64,000 nucleotides of DNA from contig JAJHTX010000002.1 in assembly GCA_032164295.1 (NCBI GenBank), positions 1,674,001 to 1,738,000 on the forward strand. Reading direction: 5' to 3'. The stretch is from Inonotus obliquus (Eukaryota > Basidiomycota > Agaricomycetes > Hymenochaetales > Hymenochaetaceae). This document shows positions 1 to 12,133 of the stretch, in pieces (position 1 is the first letter of the stretch; every line of letters begins with the position of its first letter). The notes beneath the pieces were generated by a model, which saw only the letters and a list, made by a program, of their open reading frames with translations, searched no databases and was not told the origin of the DNA. The position numbers and the translations under genes are program-made.

Positions 1-3000
1 CCGCTGCGAATGAAGTCTGGGACCGATTAACGGACACACCTGTCGAGCAACAGAACATTACGGAGTCCACGCAGGAAACGTTGAAGAAAGTTGCTGGTTA
101 TGCCATCCGGTGTTTCTCGGACTTACTGCAGCAAATCGAGGACATGGACGCTGAGCCTTCTCTTGACACCTATGCGTGGGAGACTATGTCAGAATCCCTG
201 GTAAGACTTTCCTTGCTAACCATTCTTCGTTTCCGGGATTGATTATTGCCATCAGAAATTGGCATCCGTATGTTCTGTCGCCTTGCAAGAGCCTGACGAT
301 GACCTGCTCTCGCGATTGAGGATGCTTCTAAGTGAGGCGTCGCCGATTTCTGACCCTATGGTGCAGGAAGCGGCACTGAAGTCAACGACCGTGGTAGTTC
401 AGAAGTAAGAACTTTCTCCAAGGATGTCACTCTAACTTACACCTTCCGAACAGCTTCCCTTCTCTTGCATCAGCAATGTCCGGACATTTGCGACGCTTCG
501 TGACTTCTCCTCTCCCTATTTTTGAATACGAGTTCGCTGCAGAAATACGCGCCCCGCTTCCTCTGGCTGCTGCTGCGAAGTGTCTTGCTTTATGCATCAA
601 GCTCGCAACGGGCGATGACTTTATCATGTCTAATATGTACTCATTGCTGAACTACATCTCTGCAACGAGCAAAGAACCTTATGAAGGATCTTGGAGTTCA
701 CAAGTTACTCCTTCGTCATCCCAGCACTCGCAGGATCATGCTGTCCAGTCTTTGAAGACGGGTTTGCAGGCGTTCAATGAAGATCAGCAGAGACTAATCG
801 GAATCAGCACTATCTCAGTGGTGACGTGTCTGGCTCTGGAATTTAAAATAGACGAGGTTTTCCAATTCGCTCTTTCAGAAAAATATCACCGACTAATAAT
901 TGTGATTTAGGTGACACGTCTAACCGTTTCAATGTTGGTGCAAAGGCTCCGCTCGGCAGAGCCAACGGTCGAGGCAGCGATCGTCTACAACCTCGTTGAT
1001 CTTGCAACCATCTCCCCCAAGAACACGTTTGCTGACATCATAAGAGTGTTTTCGACCATTAACCGCTCCGGAAATCGCGATGACCCTCGCTTTTCCAGCA
1101 ATACGGTTTGTCCTTGCTATCATATCCTTTTCTGGAGCTCATGTTGACCCCTATAGGTTGTCGCAGCTCAAACAAGACTGGCACAGGAACTCCGGAAACG
1201 CCCTGAACTCCGTGAAACGTATCTTTTCGAGCTACTAAACTTGTTTATTGACAAGGGAGTTGCGATACAAAATGCGCTGATCTCGGATCATCGTTTGAAG
1301 GTTCGTCGTAACTATCTTCCAAAGAAGGTTACGATGCTGATTCACGCAAAAGATTGACGATATGGTCGATCAACTGGGTTCATTGCTTTTGCCAATCGAC
1401 GGTCTGCTGACGCAGCCCGATTTCGACCTATCAGAGAGCCCAACCCCCGAAACAGTTTCACTTTTCCGCAACCTTTGGTTCCTAAGCGTTCTGTTTGGCT
1501 TTACGAACCCAGAAGAGCGCTCAGTACCGACTGCCGAGTGGCAAGTTGCGGCCTTGACAAGGATAGCAGTCAAGACACCACCAATAGTTCTGGAAGAAGT
1601 TCCTGACTTCGTTACGAGCTCGTTGGAGTATAACACGATCATTCGAAGGGAATATGCGCAACTAGTAGGCACCGACGTGCTTAAGTGTTGTTCGTAATCT
1701 AAGCCCCGCTTTATTATCAGGCTATACAAAAGCATCGTGCATTGTTATCAAAAATCATCCCCATGCATCACAGCGAAATGCGCTACCTGTTACCCAGCGA
1801 GGTTGTCTTTCTGCTGACGATGTACGACTTGGAGGCAATGCGATCTGCTGTGGGACTTCCCGCGTCTCTTCCCTCGTATTTCGTCAATGAGAGCGTGAAT
1901 AGTCATGAAGCGCTCTCCGCCTGTATGGAGTCGGTGGCAGACAAGGTAAATAGCATGCGTGAGATCCACGGGAAATCTTGTTAACATATTAACCAGGTTA
2001 TCCAAGTGGCGATCGGTGAACTTAGCAAGCAAGTCACCGAGCATAGTCTACCGAATACGATTTCTAAGGAACTGCGCAACTTGCTTGTTCTTAGCTGCCA
2101 TCGTATCGTGCGTGTTCGGGCCGTTGCGTTGAAGTATATCGATCGCTTGATTACGTCTTTCCCGTCTTTGATGTGCGATAAACCACTGGTGTTTGTGATT
2201 TTGGAAGTTTTGACAATGCTGAGACGATCATGCGAAGGAGAGTTCACTGATGAGGTGCGCCACTCTCCGGTTCTACGTCCCAAATTCTCATATTCGCCTT
2301 CAAACCAAGTATGATCCAGTGTTTAACTTTCATTCCGAACAATGCAAAATCGACCTGGAAATGACCGACTCATACAAGGCTCGGAACGAAATCTTGGCGG
2401 CCTTGCATACTCACGCTAACAACTGGCTTGGTCTTGCATTAGCCAGAGCTCCTATAGAATTACAGGCAACTCTTCAGGTGAATTCTCCTTCGAATAAGTT
2501 CCCCCTTCTAAGTCACGATGCACTCATTGTGTCCCTGCAGAAGTATCTGGTGTCCAGTCGATTGAATGCAGCAATGCAATCCGCAGAGCTCGGTGCTTCT
2601 GTTGCTCTTCAATTCGCAAGCGCTATCGGGCCCGCAGAACGGAAGCTTGGTATGTAAACGCATTGGTGATGTTATTTCTTTCGTTGTAGCCTGATCTATC
2701 CTTAGCACCTATTTCCGGGAACTCATCTTGGCGCCCTGATCGTTCAAAGTCAATGTCCTGCCAGATCGCGTGTGAGGAAAGGTGTGCAGGAGAGATGAAC
2801 GCCCTCAATCACAGGCAAGACGATCGTGCGTGCCATTGTCTAGTGCCTCGCCTCGAGAGTAACTAATGATAATCTAATTTATTCAACTGAAGCTTACGAG
2901 CTTGGCCAGTTGCATCCGAGAGTAAGAATTGTTAGAGCTTTGAAGGAGGTACAAGCAAAGACTAGTTCGATGACCGTGCCGGAGATGAAGGAACTCTTGT

Positions 3001-6000
3001 TCCGATCAGCGGCTTGCCTAGCATATGAGAAGGTATGTAGTTGACGTACATAATTTTCAAGCATGCTTTATTAAACTGTGCTATCGCAGGTTGATTATGA
3101 GCTTTTACATCATCTTGTCGCACTACCTTTTGCTGTCTTCAGTCCATTGGTAATTTCGGCAAGCATCGAAGCGTGGACATGGTTGGTGGCTGAGCGTTCA
3201 GAGCTGGAAGTTCCTCTCATGATGGAAATCAACAACTCATGGATCCTCACAATCAGGAAAGGCGCGGGATTATTCGCCGATTCGATGAAGTACAGTTTGT
3301 TCTTCCAAATTCCCAAAGTTGATGCTGATCAATCTCTTCCTTTGCATCAGCTATTCTGATCCTTTCCTACATTCCATCGAATACAGCCCAACTGACAAGT
3401 CAATTATAGACCTCGCAAATGCCGCTGCTCGAAAACTTCTTTCCCCTCATACCTTAATTCTACAATTCCTCCTCAGCCGATTCCAGGCTGCTAGGTATCA
3501 CAAGCCTGGATTAATGTTGTTAATACTTCGGCTGGTCTTCCGCTCGGCCAACGAACACCACATCATGAGGTATTGACACCGATATTTCTTCTTACTAAGC
3601 CCTTACCCGCCTTTCCCAGTACACATCCGTTGGCTCGTGAGGCGAGATTCTCCTTCCTTCTGTTCGGGTTCGAGACTCTGAAAAGCTCGAAAATGGATGT
3701 CTTCTGCGAAAATCGGCTTCGCGAAACCCTGTATCGTACGGCTTTCTCTTGGTTCTCAGTACGACCGCAGTAAGGGCGATCACTTTTTTTGTGCTTGATT
3801 ACATATACTAACGAGTTTTAAGGTGGTCGTATGGTGCGAATAGAGTACAAGTGGAAGCAGATACAAAACTCCTCTCGGATTTCCTAACATTGCTTCAAAC
3901 CGACTCCATACGAGGTTCTCACATACTTTCAAGTGCATCGTTTACGCCAAAGACAAGTGCTGCAGGTGCGTCATCCTCGGCTGCTAAAACGTTACGTTCT
4001 TCTTGAAACCACGAACCAGATATAAAAAATGCCAATCGTCTGCTTCGGCTTCTTGTGGAAAATGAAATTTTCCGTCTTTCGGTGTGGAACAACCCATTCA
4101 ATGAAGTCAGGCGTTTTGTTGATCCTTACGGCTCACTGGAGCGAATCATGGCCGAAGTATGCGTTTCGATCCTACTCGAATCTGCTGCTGATACTCTTCC
4201 AAGGATGCATGGATCAACGAGATCCGCACGGCCTGGAAGATTGATCCTGGTTTGGTCGTCTATCTCCCTGAACGCTTTAAAAACATCATCGTCGAAAATG
4301 AATGTGGGAGATGGATTCGAACTCACACGAAGGAGGTACTAGATTATCCGGAAGCCCTCAACTTCGTGGTAGGGAAGGGATTTACCAGCGGCATCCAGCG
4401 TGACCTGAAGGTGAAGATTTTACATAATCTAATATATTTTTCGACTGACTTTTCCAGTTCGTTTTATTGTGGGCACCAGTCACACCAGTGGTTGCCGTGA
4501 CATACTTCGAGCCGCGTTATTCGAATGACCCGGTTCTGTTGCAATACGCTCATCGCGTGCTAGAACAGCATCCTGTTGAGCTTACTTTCTTCTTTGTACC
4601 TCAAATAGTCCAAGCCCTCAGAAATGACCCTCTCGGTGAGTGTAATAGTGTTTCTGAAGCACTCAGAATTCTCAGTTTGCACCAGGATACGTTAAGAGAT
4701 TCATATTCGAAACGGCAAAGATATCGCAACTTTTCTGCCACCAAATTATATGGAATATGAAGGCAAACTGCTACAAAGATGATGCAGCCGAGAAAGCACG
4801 TAATCTGACATTTTAGCCGTTGATGAGTGACTGACATCAGTGCAGGAGGATCCACTGAAGGCTGAGCTTGATAAAATGACGGATCTTGTCGTCAATTCGC
4901 TATCAGGCGATGCAAGGAACTTCTATGACAGAGAGTTCGGCTTCTTCAATGAGGTGACTTCCATATCCGGGAAGCTAAAGCCTTTCATCAAGAAGAGTAA
5001 ACCAGAGAAGAAGGCATGATCGTCGTATCGCTTTAACGATGGACTGCTAATGAGATGACTCTATAGGCAAAAATAGATGAAGAGATGGCCAAGATTAAGG
5101 TCGAAGAGGGCGTCTACTTGCCCAGCAATCCGGATGGAGTTGTTATCGATATTGACAGAAAGTCAGGTCGCCCCTTGCAAAGTCACGCGAAGGTCTGTTT
5201 AGCAAAACTTAGCAAACGACAAACAATGCATAACAATTGCCGTAGGCTCCGTTTATGGCTTCTTTCAAAGTGCACAAGGAACGTGTCGTGGTTAGCCAAA
5301 CTTCTGAGAGTGTACTTGATGACGATGCGGCAGGGAACGAGACGGTAGAAGAGCAAGACATTTGGCAGGCCGCCATCTTCAAGGTTGGGGATGACTGTCG
5401 ACAGGATGTTTTAGCTCTTCAAGTCATTGCCATGTTTAAGAATGTCTTCACAAGTGTGGGTCTCAATCTGTATCTATATCCTTATCGTGTCACCGCTACT
5501 GGACCTGGGGTAAGTCGTGCAGAGTCCTCAGTATACTTAGCGCCATTTCTGATAGCGGTACTGACTAGTGCGGAGTGATCGATGTCGTACCGAACGCAAC
5601 ATCCAGAGACGAAATGGGTCGAGCTAAGATAAATGACCTCCTCGGGTTTTTCATCGCCAAATACGGAGGCGAAGACACGGTTTCGTTTCAACGTGCCCGG
5701 CTGAACTTCATCCAGTCCATGGCAGCCTACTCGGTCGCTTGCTATATCCTACAAATAAAAGACAGGCACAACGGTAACATAATGATAGATGGCGAAGGAC
5801 ATATTGTACACATTGGTACGTTAAAGCTTGGCATGCCAAGAGTGACCACTAACACGGTATTGCCAGATTTCGGCTTCCTCTTTGACATAGATGAGTAATT
5901 TTCCAGTGCAGTCTGAGTTTACCAAATTAACTCTTTATTTTCTTATTGAATACGCCCTGGAGTATGTCAGCTTTTGTCACTAGAATGAACAGGTGCTGAT

Positions 6001-6418
6001 ATGCCTTTAGGGTATTAAATTTGAGCCAAGCTCGTTCAAGCTAAATCATGAGATGGTAGTTCTCATGGGTGGACGTTATTCAAAAGGATACACCTTGTTT
6101 CAGCAGCTGACCATTAAGGCATTCCTTGCCATCCGACCTCATGCAGAGCAGATCATCAGCACAGTGGAACTAATGCTCGGTACCGAGTTACCTTCGTTCA
6201 AGGGAGAACCGACAATCAGACGCCTTAGAGACAGATTCGCCCTACATCTAAACGAGAGGCAAGCAGCGGACTTCATGACAAGCATCATCAAGAATGCCCA
6301 TGAAAATATGAGAAGTGTCGCTTATGACGAATTTCAGAGGGTACGTCTTTTGCCTTCTACTGGTTTCGTTTCTCATTTCTCGCAAATACAGCTGCAAAAC
6401 GGCATTCCCTACAAATAA
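1..6418 (+). CDS. STT4: Phosphatidylinositol 4-kinase STT4 (PI4K type III alpha), 3' part
   Basis: This kinase makes phosphatidylinositol 4-phosphate at the plasma membrane. The window opens inside the gene: the frame is open from base 3 and runs through many short introns, so the N-terminus and true start are missing. Most of the visible part is the helical solenoid typical of Stt4. The C-terminal catalytic domain is clear: the ATP-site stretch FKVGDDCRQD (about 5385), the catalytic loop DRHNGNIM (about 5760-5790), and the DFG motif, whose Asp codon is split by an intron at 5816-5866. The last exon, after an intron at about 6339-6391, encodes the conserved ending LQNGIPYK before a TAA stop. 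No frameshift is needed. The identification rests on the kinase domain and the family ending; the solenoid alone would be weak evidence. The next gene lies downstream on the same strand. Confidence 0.93.
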
Positions 6419-6874
6419 TGAATATCTAGCTTTACAGTTGCCTCCGATTATATGTCCTTTTCGACCGTAATGCATGTATAGCTTGCAAGTATAGTTGCAA
6501 GTTCTTGAACCAGCTTGGATGCTGCCGCTATTGCGTCAAAGTTCGATTGAACCGAACCGACTCTTCGCAATAAATATGAATCGTGAGAACTCGAGCAGAT
6601 TATGTAAGACTTATCGTTGGTCAGGTCGGTCAGGTCTGCGCTGTAAATCCCACGTACTGTTTGTTCAAAAGATTAGCTGCAAACGATATTTTTGTCGACA
6701 GTGTGAGGCGGATACAAATTAACGGGCTAGGGTTGCGACTAGCAGAACGTTGTGAGTACTAACAAGTGGACTATAACGCGTAGGCTGATCCTCATGGTGT
6801 GCGCACAGCTCCACCTTTGTTTGGTTTGGCAGAAGACGCTTTGAATATTACCCTCTTGCAACCGTGTTTTATCG
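6419..6874. other. Intergenic region between STT4 and the RdRP gene
   Basis: This 456-bp stretch holds the 3' UTR of STT4 and the promoter and 5' UTR of the RdRP gene. The open frames in it are short and have no recognisable product. One MluI-box hexamer ACGCGT is at 6776-6781, about 94 bp before the RdRP start. I see no RNA gene. Confidence 0.6.
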
Positions 6875-9800
6875 ATGGAGATCGAGCTAAGAGATATAAG
6901 TTACAGTGCTGACTGCTTCGATGTAAAGGAAGAGTTCGCTCGTATACTTCACTCGGACAGTTTCAGAAACGCTAGTCCTGGTGACGATCAAGAGCGCCGT
7001 CCCCTGAACTTCCATGTCGAACTCGGAATGTCGGCGAATGGCTCCCACAATGGAACTGGCATACTCGTTGTGCCAAATCGAAAGATTGGTCGGAAGCTCC
7101 TGGACCTTGCTAGGCAGGGAATGGCAATCGCTTCGGTTGATACTCGTCGTATCAGAATGCGAGACAGCGGAAGAGACCCAAATAGGAGCCTCGTTGAATC
7201 TGTGAGGAAGGTTCCTTACCAAGACCCGAGGATAGATCGTGAACGGAACAATATTTTATACGAGCTCAGTACCTCTTGGAGGATAGAAAAACTAGAGCTC
7301 GGAATATGGCTCCCTCGTCCTTTGCCTCATCGTGCAAAATCCAGGAGCGTCTTCGCCGTCGAATGGGAAAAGGACTATACCGCGGACAACGCTCACCTAG
7401 AATTTGATTACGACCGTAAACTCGTCCGGATAACCCTAGGAGATCCTTTTCTAGTCGAGGAGGCGCATTACGTCCTCATCAAATTCTCGAACATCCAGCG
7501 TCTTTGGGTGGGATATGAGATTAGACCATGTCAGTGCTACGCCTCTGCTTTATTACTGTCGGCTCATGTGTGCTGTGGTAGATATCTGCTTTGATCTGCG
7601 GGTGCCACCCATTTTCGAAAGTCAATGGATACATCGAACACAGACAGGAATCGCGTCAATCGATAAGCAAAAGATCCGCCAGAGGGTAGACGCTCTTGAT
7701 GAACACCATCGCCTCATTGCAGCGTTTGCCTTTCAAGTTCGAGTAAGCCTTTATGGGCAAGGGTCTTTGGATACCTTTATCCGTTCTTGTGGTATTGCTG
7801 GGCTTCGATATCCGATGTCAGCAGCAATTGTTTCTGAGCAACACAATTTCTTCAGTCAGAAACGGTTGTCGGAATTCCGGAAGTCCTTTCGCGATTTTGA
7901 AGGTCTTCCATGGACGCTTATATTCCAAATCGAGTGTCTGTTATACAATGGTCTTTTGACAACGGTCCAGTTCCTTAAAGGCCTCCTGCCGCGTCTGAAA
8001 AAATTGGCGCAAGCTCATCCAAGTATCTCCGCAACCGTTCTTCGTGACTATTCTCAGACGCTTCTCACTGGATTCCATGATTGCGTCGAACCCGATCGTG
8101 TCGCCGAGCACTTTCAGGGGTTCTGCAATGATCGGCTGGACTCCGCTCTGCTGGAGGCAACCGCTCTCAAGGGGCCAGAGAATCACGAAACGGAAAACTT
8201 GATGGCCTGCCACCATGTCACATTCACTCCCACTCGCATGTTACTCGAGGGTCCTTATTCCATTCAGTCCAATCGCATCCTAAGGCGCTATAGAGGATTT
8301 CATGACCATTTCCTGAGAGTCGACTTTCGAGAAGAGGATCGTCTGCAATTTCGATGGGACCGAGAGGTGGATGGCACGACGTTGCTTGAGCAGCGTGTCG
8401 GGGGGCCTCTGAAAAATGGCTTCGCTTTGGGGGGGAGGCAATTCGAGTTTCTGGCCTACTCTACGTCCTCTTTACGAGAGCACTCGGTGTGGTTTGTGTC
8501 TCCATTTCTTCATCCTGGAAAAGGATTAGTCAACGCGGCAAGCATACGGAGAGAGATAGGCGATTTCACCAGTGATTTGATTTACCCAGCAAAATTTGCT
8601 GCAAGGCTGGCCCTTGCATTCTCAGGGACGAATCCTTCAGTAAAGATTCGCAGAAACCAGTGGCGGATAATCAATGACCTGGGATCGGAGCCCTATCTTC
8701 ACACTGACGGTGAATGCCACTTTGTCGAAGGAATATTCATCTGCCGTACTAACGGGCTGTAGGAGTTGGAACCATCTCCAGAGAATTGGCAGGGATGATT
8801 TGGGAGGAGGAATGCAGAATAAATCCTAATCTTCGACAGTTTACCGAGCCCAGCGCAGTAAGCTTTCTTCGACTTTCCCTGGGGACCCGGTCTAACTTCA
8901 TATGTCCAAAGTATCAAATCCGCTTCCTCGGTTTCAAGGGTGTAGTTGTCATTGATGACAGTCTTGAAGGAGTTCAAATGTGCCTCCGTCGGTCTATGGA
9001 GAAGTTCAAGTCACATGAGGTTGAAGTTGCCAATATCGAGATTGCGAATACGTTTTGCACACCATCAACCTTTTACCTCAACCAGTAAATATTTTCAGGT
9101 ATCGAGATGAAGCAGAGACAGGCTGATGATTGGTTCCTTGTGCAGGCCGCTTGTGATGATCCTGGAAGACCGTGGAGTCAAGACGAAAGAATTCATGAAA
9201 CTCTTGGACTCAGCGATTGCTGATACCCATCTGGCTCGCGATTCAGTAAAGCCATTCGTGTCTGTTATGAAATCCCATGGGCTCGGGGCAACGTTTGGGC
9301 TAACCGCGCTCCTACAAAAACTTTCATCTTCTGACCTGGACCTCAAAACTCGGAATCCATCGAAGGACCTTCGGAACCCTTTTGTAGAAAAGTTGATCAA
9401 TGCAACTCTATCAAGCGTCCTTCGTGACTACCGATTTCGGTGCCGCATCCCGGTCCCAAATAGTTACACTTTGGTAGGAGTCGCTGATGAGGGACCGGCC
9501 TATATTGAAAGGGGCGTGTACTCAAAGGGTGACATCTATATGTTAGAACAAGAAGAAATCTACGGTCAGTGGCTTCCGAAACTTATTTCTTGTCTATCAA
9601 ACCAACTGGTCGATCAGTTTGCATCAAGGAAAATGCGGAATCGGAACCAAAGGTTCTCGAAGGTAGGTGTATTATACTCAGAAGTCCGACACTATACGCA
9701 GGAGATGGTAAATAAAAGCTTGATACGAACAAACCACACATTTGTCGACTCAATCTCATTCACAGTGCGGCACGTCTTTGCGGTCCGAAAAATCCCCGCT

Positions 9801-11285
9801 GACAAATTCTGTGCATTTCGTAACCTCGTCAATGTCGTGGTGTTTCCTTCGGAAGGTCAGCAGTCCTAAAAAAAACCTCCACCATTATACCGCTGCCTGC
9901 AGCTCTTTTCAAACATACCCAGGCAAAAGGTCGTTTGCATCCTGTCTCAGTGGGGGCGATCTTGATGGGTATAGTGGCCTATCCCTTATTGATCACAGCC
10001 CCGATAATACTCCTGAAGGGATATCTTTAGTATTTGTCAATATCAACCTCTGTTTGGAGACATTCACGACGAACCTGCGGAATTCCCTCCTGCTCCAAAA
10101 TGGCAGATAGATTTGAGCGAAATTGAAGACGTTGATCCAGAGACGGGGAACGCTCACATAGACCAAGAGAAGGTCGTTCCCTACGTGGCCGACTTTGTCG
10201 TCAAATATATCAACTCTGATGTCATGGTGAGTAATAGTCCGCCCAATTTGACTACTCGTGCTGGAATTCTTTCATGTAGGGTATTCTGGCGGACCGACAT
10301 CTCATCAGGGCAGGTAAGCGCTGGCATGCCTGTGAATGGATCCTGAGTGACTCGCTGAGCAGTGTTTTACGCATAGATCAATCTGCAGTAAGTCAAAATC
10401 ACACAAGCAAGCTCGATTGTTTACGCTGGCTGCAGTATGGCGTTCGCGACAGAGGTTGCTTAACACTGGCCAAACTGTGCAACCAGGCTGTTGACTATCC
10501 AAAGAACGGGATGGAAGTCGACATCTCCGATATCCCTCCGACGCTCATTCCGTATAAACCAGACTGGAAGAAGAATGAAGCAGACGATGAGCGTCGGACG
10601 GACTTTTATCGTTCTGAAAGGGCAGTAGGTGAGATTAATACCATCTTGACGACGCCGCATGGGAATCTTGACATCTCGCAATAATGTGATGGATCGAACC
10701 ATAGGTGAAATCTTCCGCCGAGTCGAGGAATTTGCATCCTCCGCAGATTTCGCGGAAGTTCGTCGGAGTGAGTATCTACCAGTCTCGCAGCACCCAATCC
10801 ATATCGCCCTTAGAGGGGCAGTGGAAACTTGGCTTCGCAACCCATCCATTCAGCAGACCACGGAGGAGACTGTTCGACGCGTCTTTCGTCGATACTCGTA
10901 CGAACTATCGTATATCTGCGCAACTCATACTCTGACAGATCATGCCGACGCGAGGCTCAAAGAAGAGGAAGTAGTTCTGGGGACTATTCTCGCCCGAAGC
11001 TCCCGCCATCGCTGGCGGACTGAGCGAATCTATCGTATGCGTGTTCACGCCTCCGACCTGGTGAAGGTGACCAGAGACAAATTCATCCCCGGCAGGTTAC
11101 AGGATATCACTATAGAGGAGGTGATACAGGCTTTGGAGTTCGCTTGGACTTCGTGGAAGCTCATAACTGACAAGCTATCGACGGAGGAAGCACGAAAGAA
11201 TTCGTTTGGGCTGAATAGCTTCAGTATCATTACCTTGAATATCGTCTTAGAATGCCTGGGGTATCTTGATGGAGGAAGACGTTGA
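6875..11285 (+). CDS. RNA-dependent RNA polymerase (QDE-1/Rdp1 family)
   Basis: Cellular RdRPs copy single-stranded or aberrant RNA into double-stranded RNA that feeds Dicer and small-RNA silencing (quelling or RNAi in fungi). The start MEIELRD at 6875 is the first good ATG. Frames join through introns at 7530-7581, 8710-8762, 8858-8911 and several between about 9087 and 10460. Family landmarks are HTDGVGTIS (joined across 8710-8762), YQIRFLGFKG (about 8912), LVMILEDRG (about 9150), AGDVRHVFAVR (about 9700-9790, across an intron), VVFPSEG, and the catalytic loop SGGDLDGD. The two halves of DLDGD are joined across the 50-nt intron 9969-10018; unspliced reading falsely gives DLDGY. The catalytic aspartates are therefore intact and the gene looks functional. 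It converges with TRS23 (95 bp between stop codons). Its closest paralogue class (QDE-1, SAD-1 or RRP-3) cannot be set by eye. Confidence 0.92.
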
Positions 11286-11379
11286 GAAGCGAGAGGGAAC
11301 GTACATACAAAAATTGACACGTTGTATATAATACATCTTGTATCACGATTACGAACTCGTGGGCCGACAGATACTAAAT

Positions 11380-11997
11380 CTAAGACGTTGACCCCAGGAG
11401 AGTTCCGATACGAGTATCGAATTTGTCGCTCCGGACGGGCATTTCAGGCGTGTGGAAGGGGTTCTTCATCCCCATATCTGCATATGCTTCGTACACCTTT
11501 TGTAAAAGCGTCTCAGCGTTGGCGTCATGCAAGGACGTTAGTAGCACGAATTTCGTTCCTGTTGATAAATGAATTGAAATGGGAAATGTTGTTCATTCGA
11601 AATCATCATTTATGAGTAATCCAAGAGAGGTTTAGGACGAACCAGTTGCGGTGAGCAGTATTGTCATTTTGAAAGTCTCTGCTTCGATTACTTGGGCTCC
11701 TGAACTTGGACCGGTTGGGGAGAGACGGCTTGTGATTGCGTGGACTCCGTGTAGTGTTCCCGCGAGAACGAGATATTCATTTGAGGAGAGTTGTGCGAGG
11801 CCGTCTATAATATATAAGTTAGGGATACCGGAAGACGCGCCAGGACTGAGATGAATTTATGTATCTGACCAGAGAAGTTTCTTTGATAGACCAGCCCCCC
11901 TGCTTTATTTATGACCTAGCCGCAGTAATCGTTGGTCAAAAAAATCATAACTGGTCTTGTGTGATGAGTTACTTGCCCATAGACTGAAAACGACCAT
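11380..11997 (-). CDS. TRS23: TRAPP complex subunit Trs23/TRAPPC4
   Basis: This is a core TRAPP subunit that helps the complex activate Ypt1/Rab1 in ER-Golgi traffic. I built the model from four short exons, 11977-11997, 11870-11915, 11643-11804 and 11380-11558, which join in frame to 135 residues and a TAG stop. The product begins [15 protein letters not shown], the usual Trs23/TRAPPC4 opening, and contains [20 protein letters not shown] and [18 protein letters not shown], both characteristic of the family (longin fold). It goes almost directly from the N-terminal strand to [14 protein letters not shown] and lacks the PDZ-like insert of animal TRAPPC4. Intron 1 (11916-11976) begins GCAAGT, a GC-AG intron; introns 2 and 3 are GT-AG. 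The gene diverges from the cyclotransferase gene with 136 bp between start codons. Confidence 0.88.
11916..11976 (-). other. TRS23: GC-AG intron 1 of TRS23
   Basis: Read on the minus strand, exon 1 ends CTATGG and the intron opens GCAAGT, the usual consensus of GC donors, and closes CTAG. Only this junction keeps the family sequence [11 protein letters not shown] in frame. The nearest GT donor, four bases further on, gives a stop within three codons. The length is 61 nt, normal for this window. Confidence 0.75.
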
Positions 11998-12027
11998 GGT
12001 GGTCCACCGTCAAGTTTTGTGAATAAT

Positions 12028-12036
12028 CAGACGCGT
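12028..12036 (-). promoter_or_regulatory. MluI cell-cycle box, extended form ACGCGTCTG
   Basis: The plus strand reads CAGACGCGT, so the extended 9-mer ACGCGTCTG is on the minus strand, 30 bp upstream of the TRS23 start and about 100 bp upstream of the cyclotransferase start. ACGCGT is the known core site of fungal MBF (Mbp1-Swi6). Which gene it serves, if any, is not shown. Confidence 0.45.
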
Positions 12037-12133
12037 CTTGTCGATCCGCCGATCCTCCCACCTCACGCTAACTTCGTGACCGCGACCGTCCTCATTCACT
12101 GTGTTGACTTCAGACTTTACGAACGCCGATCTC

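Noticed and set aside
9960..10000. Apparent loss of the third Asp of the RdRP catalytic motif (DLDGY)
   Set aside because: A 50-nt intron with GT-AG ends restores DLDGD and keeps the downstream frame.
11322..11615. A 97-codon plus-strand ORF after the RdRP gene
   Set aside because: It is antisense to exon 4 of TRS23, whose minus-strand translation matches a known family.
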